From contig OY728133.1 in the NCBI GenBank assembly GCA_963277665.1, positions 390,055,962-390,119,961 of the forward strand: a stretch of 64,000 nucleotides of DNA. Reading direction: 5' to 3'. The notes beneath the pieces were generated by a model. It did no database searches. It was given only the letters and a program-made list of their open reading frames with translations, and was not told where the DNA came from. Position numbers and translations under genes: made by a program. This stretch comes from Viscum album (taxonomy: Eukaryota; Streptophyta; Magnoliopsida; Santalales; Viscaceae). Positions 62,468-64,000 of the stretch are shown here, in pieces (the stretch's first letter is position 1; the number at the start of each line of letters is the position of its first letter).

Positions 62468-63756
62468 GAAAATCTCACAATCTCATTTTTATACGAGATT
62501 GTCTATACTTTGGTATTTACTGGGGTGTATTTTATCATCCACATTCATGTTTACTCAATATGTAATATTATTTCTATCCTCCTACAATTTTTTAAATCCA
62601 ATTTTACCCTTCGGTGTGTTTTTAGTCAAAGATATGAAAGGAATCTTTTGTCGTTTTTTGTACGAGGTACTTTTTGACTTTTTCGGCCAAAGTACGAGAA
62701 GAATGTTTTTTAAACTTATACGGCATGAATGTATTTTTAAAAAATTATTTCCAAGAAGCTTCATTTACATGTTTTTTAAAGTTTATTTTTAATCAACCTC
62801 TTTTATTGTAAAATTGTATGACATGTTAAGAAAGTAAAAGTGTTTTTGAAGTAGAAAGGATATTTTCCTCAAGAATGGAGTTCAAGTGTTTTATCAAAAT
62901 TATTTTCCATCTAAGATAATATATGGTTCTGTTTATATCCCTATTATTAAATTGATTTGATTATGTTGTGATGGAAATATTTTTATGAATTCCTTTATCT
63001 TCTATGAATTGTTTTATGATGTCACGATGTTTAAGAATCCCATTTTTATTACATGGGTTATGAAATGATGTATGATTTTTTGATTTTGTGGAACACATAA
63101 GAATGGTATCATTATGAGATGGGTGGGACCTATATCTCCCTCCAATGAATTGGGTAAAGATTTATATCTCATGAGATAGACATGGCTGGAATGGCAGGTT
63201 AAACTGGTTCAGTGAAATAGGACTGAAACGAGGAATGAACTCGGTTCAGAAATAGACTTTGTCCGCTAAGATAGACTTGGCTATGACTATTGACTACTAA
63301 GAAATGATTATCTATGATTATGTGTGTATGCCGCAAATTTTCATGTCTTAAGTTATAATTATTGGGATTACATTTCACTACTATGATTTATCCCAGGTTA
63401 TGAAATTATGATCTCTTTTGTAGGTTAAGATTTCCAAAATGATATGTTCTTATGAATATGATGTGATTGATATTTCTTTTGTTTACCCTTACTGAGCATT
63501 TGAGCAAACCCTTTTGTATGTTTTCATTTCCCCGGGTCAGGAAGAAGGATATTAAGTTGGATATGCCAAAAAGGGACTCTAGATATGATGAAATAAATGG
63601 GAGACAACATAGATGATTTATGAGCAATTTGTTTATGTTTCCCAATTTCTAAAGACACTATACCTATACGGTCCTTTCATGGTTTTGTTATATGTTGTAA
63701 TAAGTGTACTTCAATTTTGAAGTATTAACTATGTATGTAAAGTATGGTTCATTATA

Positions 63757-64000
63757 ATAATTGTGGCAACAAACACCCTAGAGAATGTCTTAGAAAAACT
63801 GGGAATTGTTTTAAATGTTGTATGTTTTGACATATGGCCCGAGATTGAAATGAAAATGGTCCTAAGACTAATCCTAATAAGAAAATTGTAAACTGTTTTA
63901 AATGTGGTGAGATGGGTCATTATGAAAATTTCTGCCCAAAGAGAGATCCAAATGATGCAAAGAAGCCAGACTATAAGTAGAAAGGTGTAGTGAGATCCTT
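63757..64000 (+). pseudogene. gag of element D, zinc-knuckle part
   Basis: This continues the gag across E: NCGNKHPREC, then GNCFKCCMF.HMARD (one stop, one Gly-to-Cys change), then an intact CCHC knuckle CFKCGEMGHYENFC (63894-63935). Plant gypsy gags of this type usually have such a tandem arrangement, which binds genomic RNA. The sequence runs off the window at 64,000. Confidence 0.85.

Larger units (their letters stand above)
59935..63756 (+). mobile_element. Solo LTR inserted in the gag of D (element E)
   Basis: This starts TGTAACACCCAAGAC and ends GGTTCATTATA, 3,822 bp, with no internal region. Flanks are AAAAT (59930-59934) and ATAAT (63757-63761), a target duplication with one change. 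Removing E plus one copy restores the gag frame through E-N-C-G-N-K-H. It is of the B type: ACACAACACTATCTTGG near 60009, promoter at 61546, CpG hairpins at 61904 and 62089, ACTGAGCATTTGAG near 63490. It arose by recombination between two LTRs. The overlapping frames at 59869-60219 and 62499-62792 are chance. Confidence 0.85.
56201..64000 (+). mobile_element. Ty3/gypsy element D, runs off the right edge
   Basis: A 5' LTR, primer site and gag are present, and the rest lies beyond 64,000. Its start interrupts the 3' LTR of C after AAATT. Element E is inserted in its gag. The gag is related to that of B, and the LTR promoter and leader share B's layout, but the LTR is shorter (about 2.75 kb). 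Confidence 0.75.

Noticed and set aside
62499..62792. 97-codon hydrophobic plus-strand frame
   Set aside because: It is inside solo LTR E; the equivalent region of the B LTRs is not open, so it is not conserved coding.
1..64000. CRISPR array, bacterial operon, phage or defence system
   Set aside because: No regularly spaced identical repeats with unique spacers, no ribosome-binding-site pattern and no intact gene clusters. All coding traces are eukaryotic transposon proteins.
1..64000. tRNA or rRNA genes
   Set aside because: TGGTATCAGAGC-like words are retrotransposon primer sites; no cloverleaf or rRNA core sequence was seen by eye.

Overview
The window looks like AT-rich plant heterochromatin built almost entirely from decayed transposable elements. 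I find no intact protein-coding gene, no rRNA or tRNA gene and no CRISPR array. The plant assignment rests on chromovirus-type Ty3/gypsy elements with initiator-Met tRNA primer sites, a CACTA TNP2 transposase, a Ty1/copia pol and TATA boxes preceded by pyrimidine patches. The species cannot be named from sequence alone. Nearly every reading frame is broken, and many of the stops fall where related proteins have Gln, Trp or Arg. That fits long-term deamination of methylated cytosine.

Left third (1-18,358). Positions 1-1,594 are the right end of a CACTA-like DNA transposon carrying ACCGATGTGAAA-type subterminal repeats. It interrupts the TNP2 transposase of a second CACTA element (about 1,595-9,878, + strand). 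That element has inserted into the pol of a minus-strand Ty3/gypsy element (RT 9,879-10,620, gag to 12,140, primer site 12,141-12,160, LTR 12,165-14,536). A minus-strand Ty1/copia pol remnant follows (about 14,880-17,433).

Middle (18,359-31,897). Element A is a complete Tekay/Del-like chromovirus (18,359-28,629). Both LTRs are 2,653 bp by my endpoints and the target-site duplication is nearly intact. It has recognisable gag, RT, RNase H, integrase and chromodomain-like remnants. To its right is an inverted LTR fragment, H.

Right half (31,898-64,000). Element C (5' LTR about 31,898-35,156; gag/protease to 36,670; pol 50,120-53,175; 3' LTR from about 53,777) has been split twice. Element B (36,671-50,119, TATTC duplication, LTRs of about 4.6 kb, gag but no pol) sits in its internal region. 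B carries a CpG-rich solo LTR, G (43,259-44,811, AACTA duplication). Element D (from 56,201) interrupts C's 3' LTR, and D's gag is cut inside its zinc-knuckle region by a solo LTR, E (59,935-63,756). The insertion order is therefore C, then B and D, then G (in B) and E (in D).

The most unusual signal is inside the LTRs. Across A, B, D and E there is a pyrimidine patch plus TATA box. A splice-donor-like GTAA follows at near-constant distance: 175-178 bp in B, D and E, and 144 bp in both A LTRs. An acceptor-like site lies near the LTR 3' end in A and E. In B and E the interval contains CpG-rich hairpins repeated about every 185-200 bp. This suggests these retrotransposons had a spliced 5' leader encoded entirely inside the LTR. 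That reading is an inference from sequence and has not been tested.
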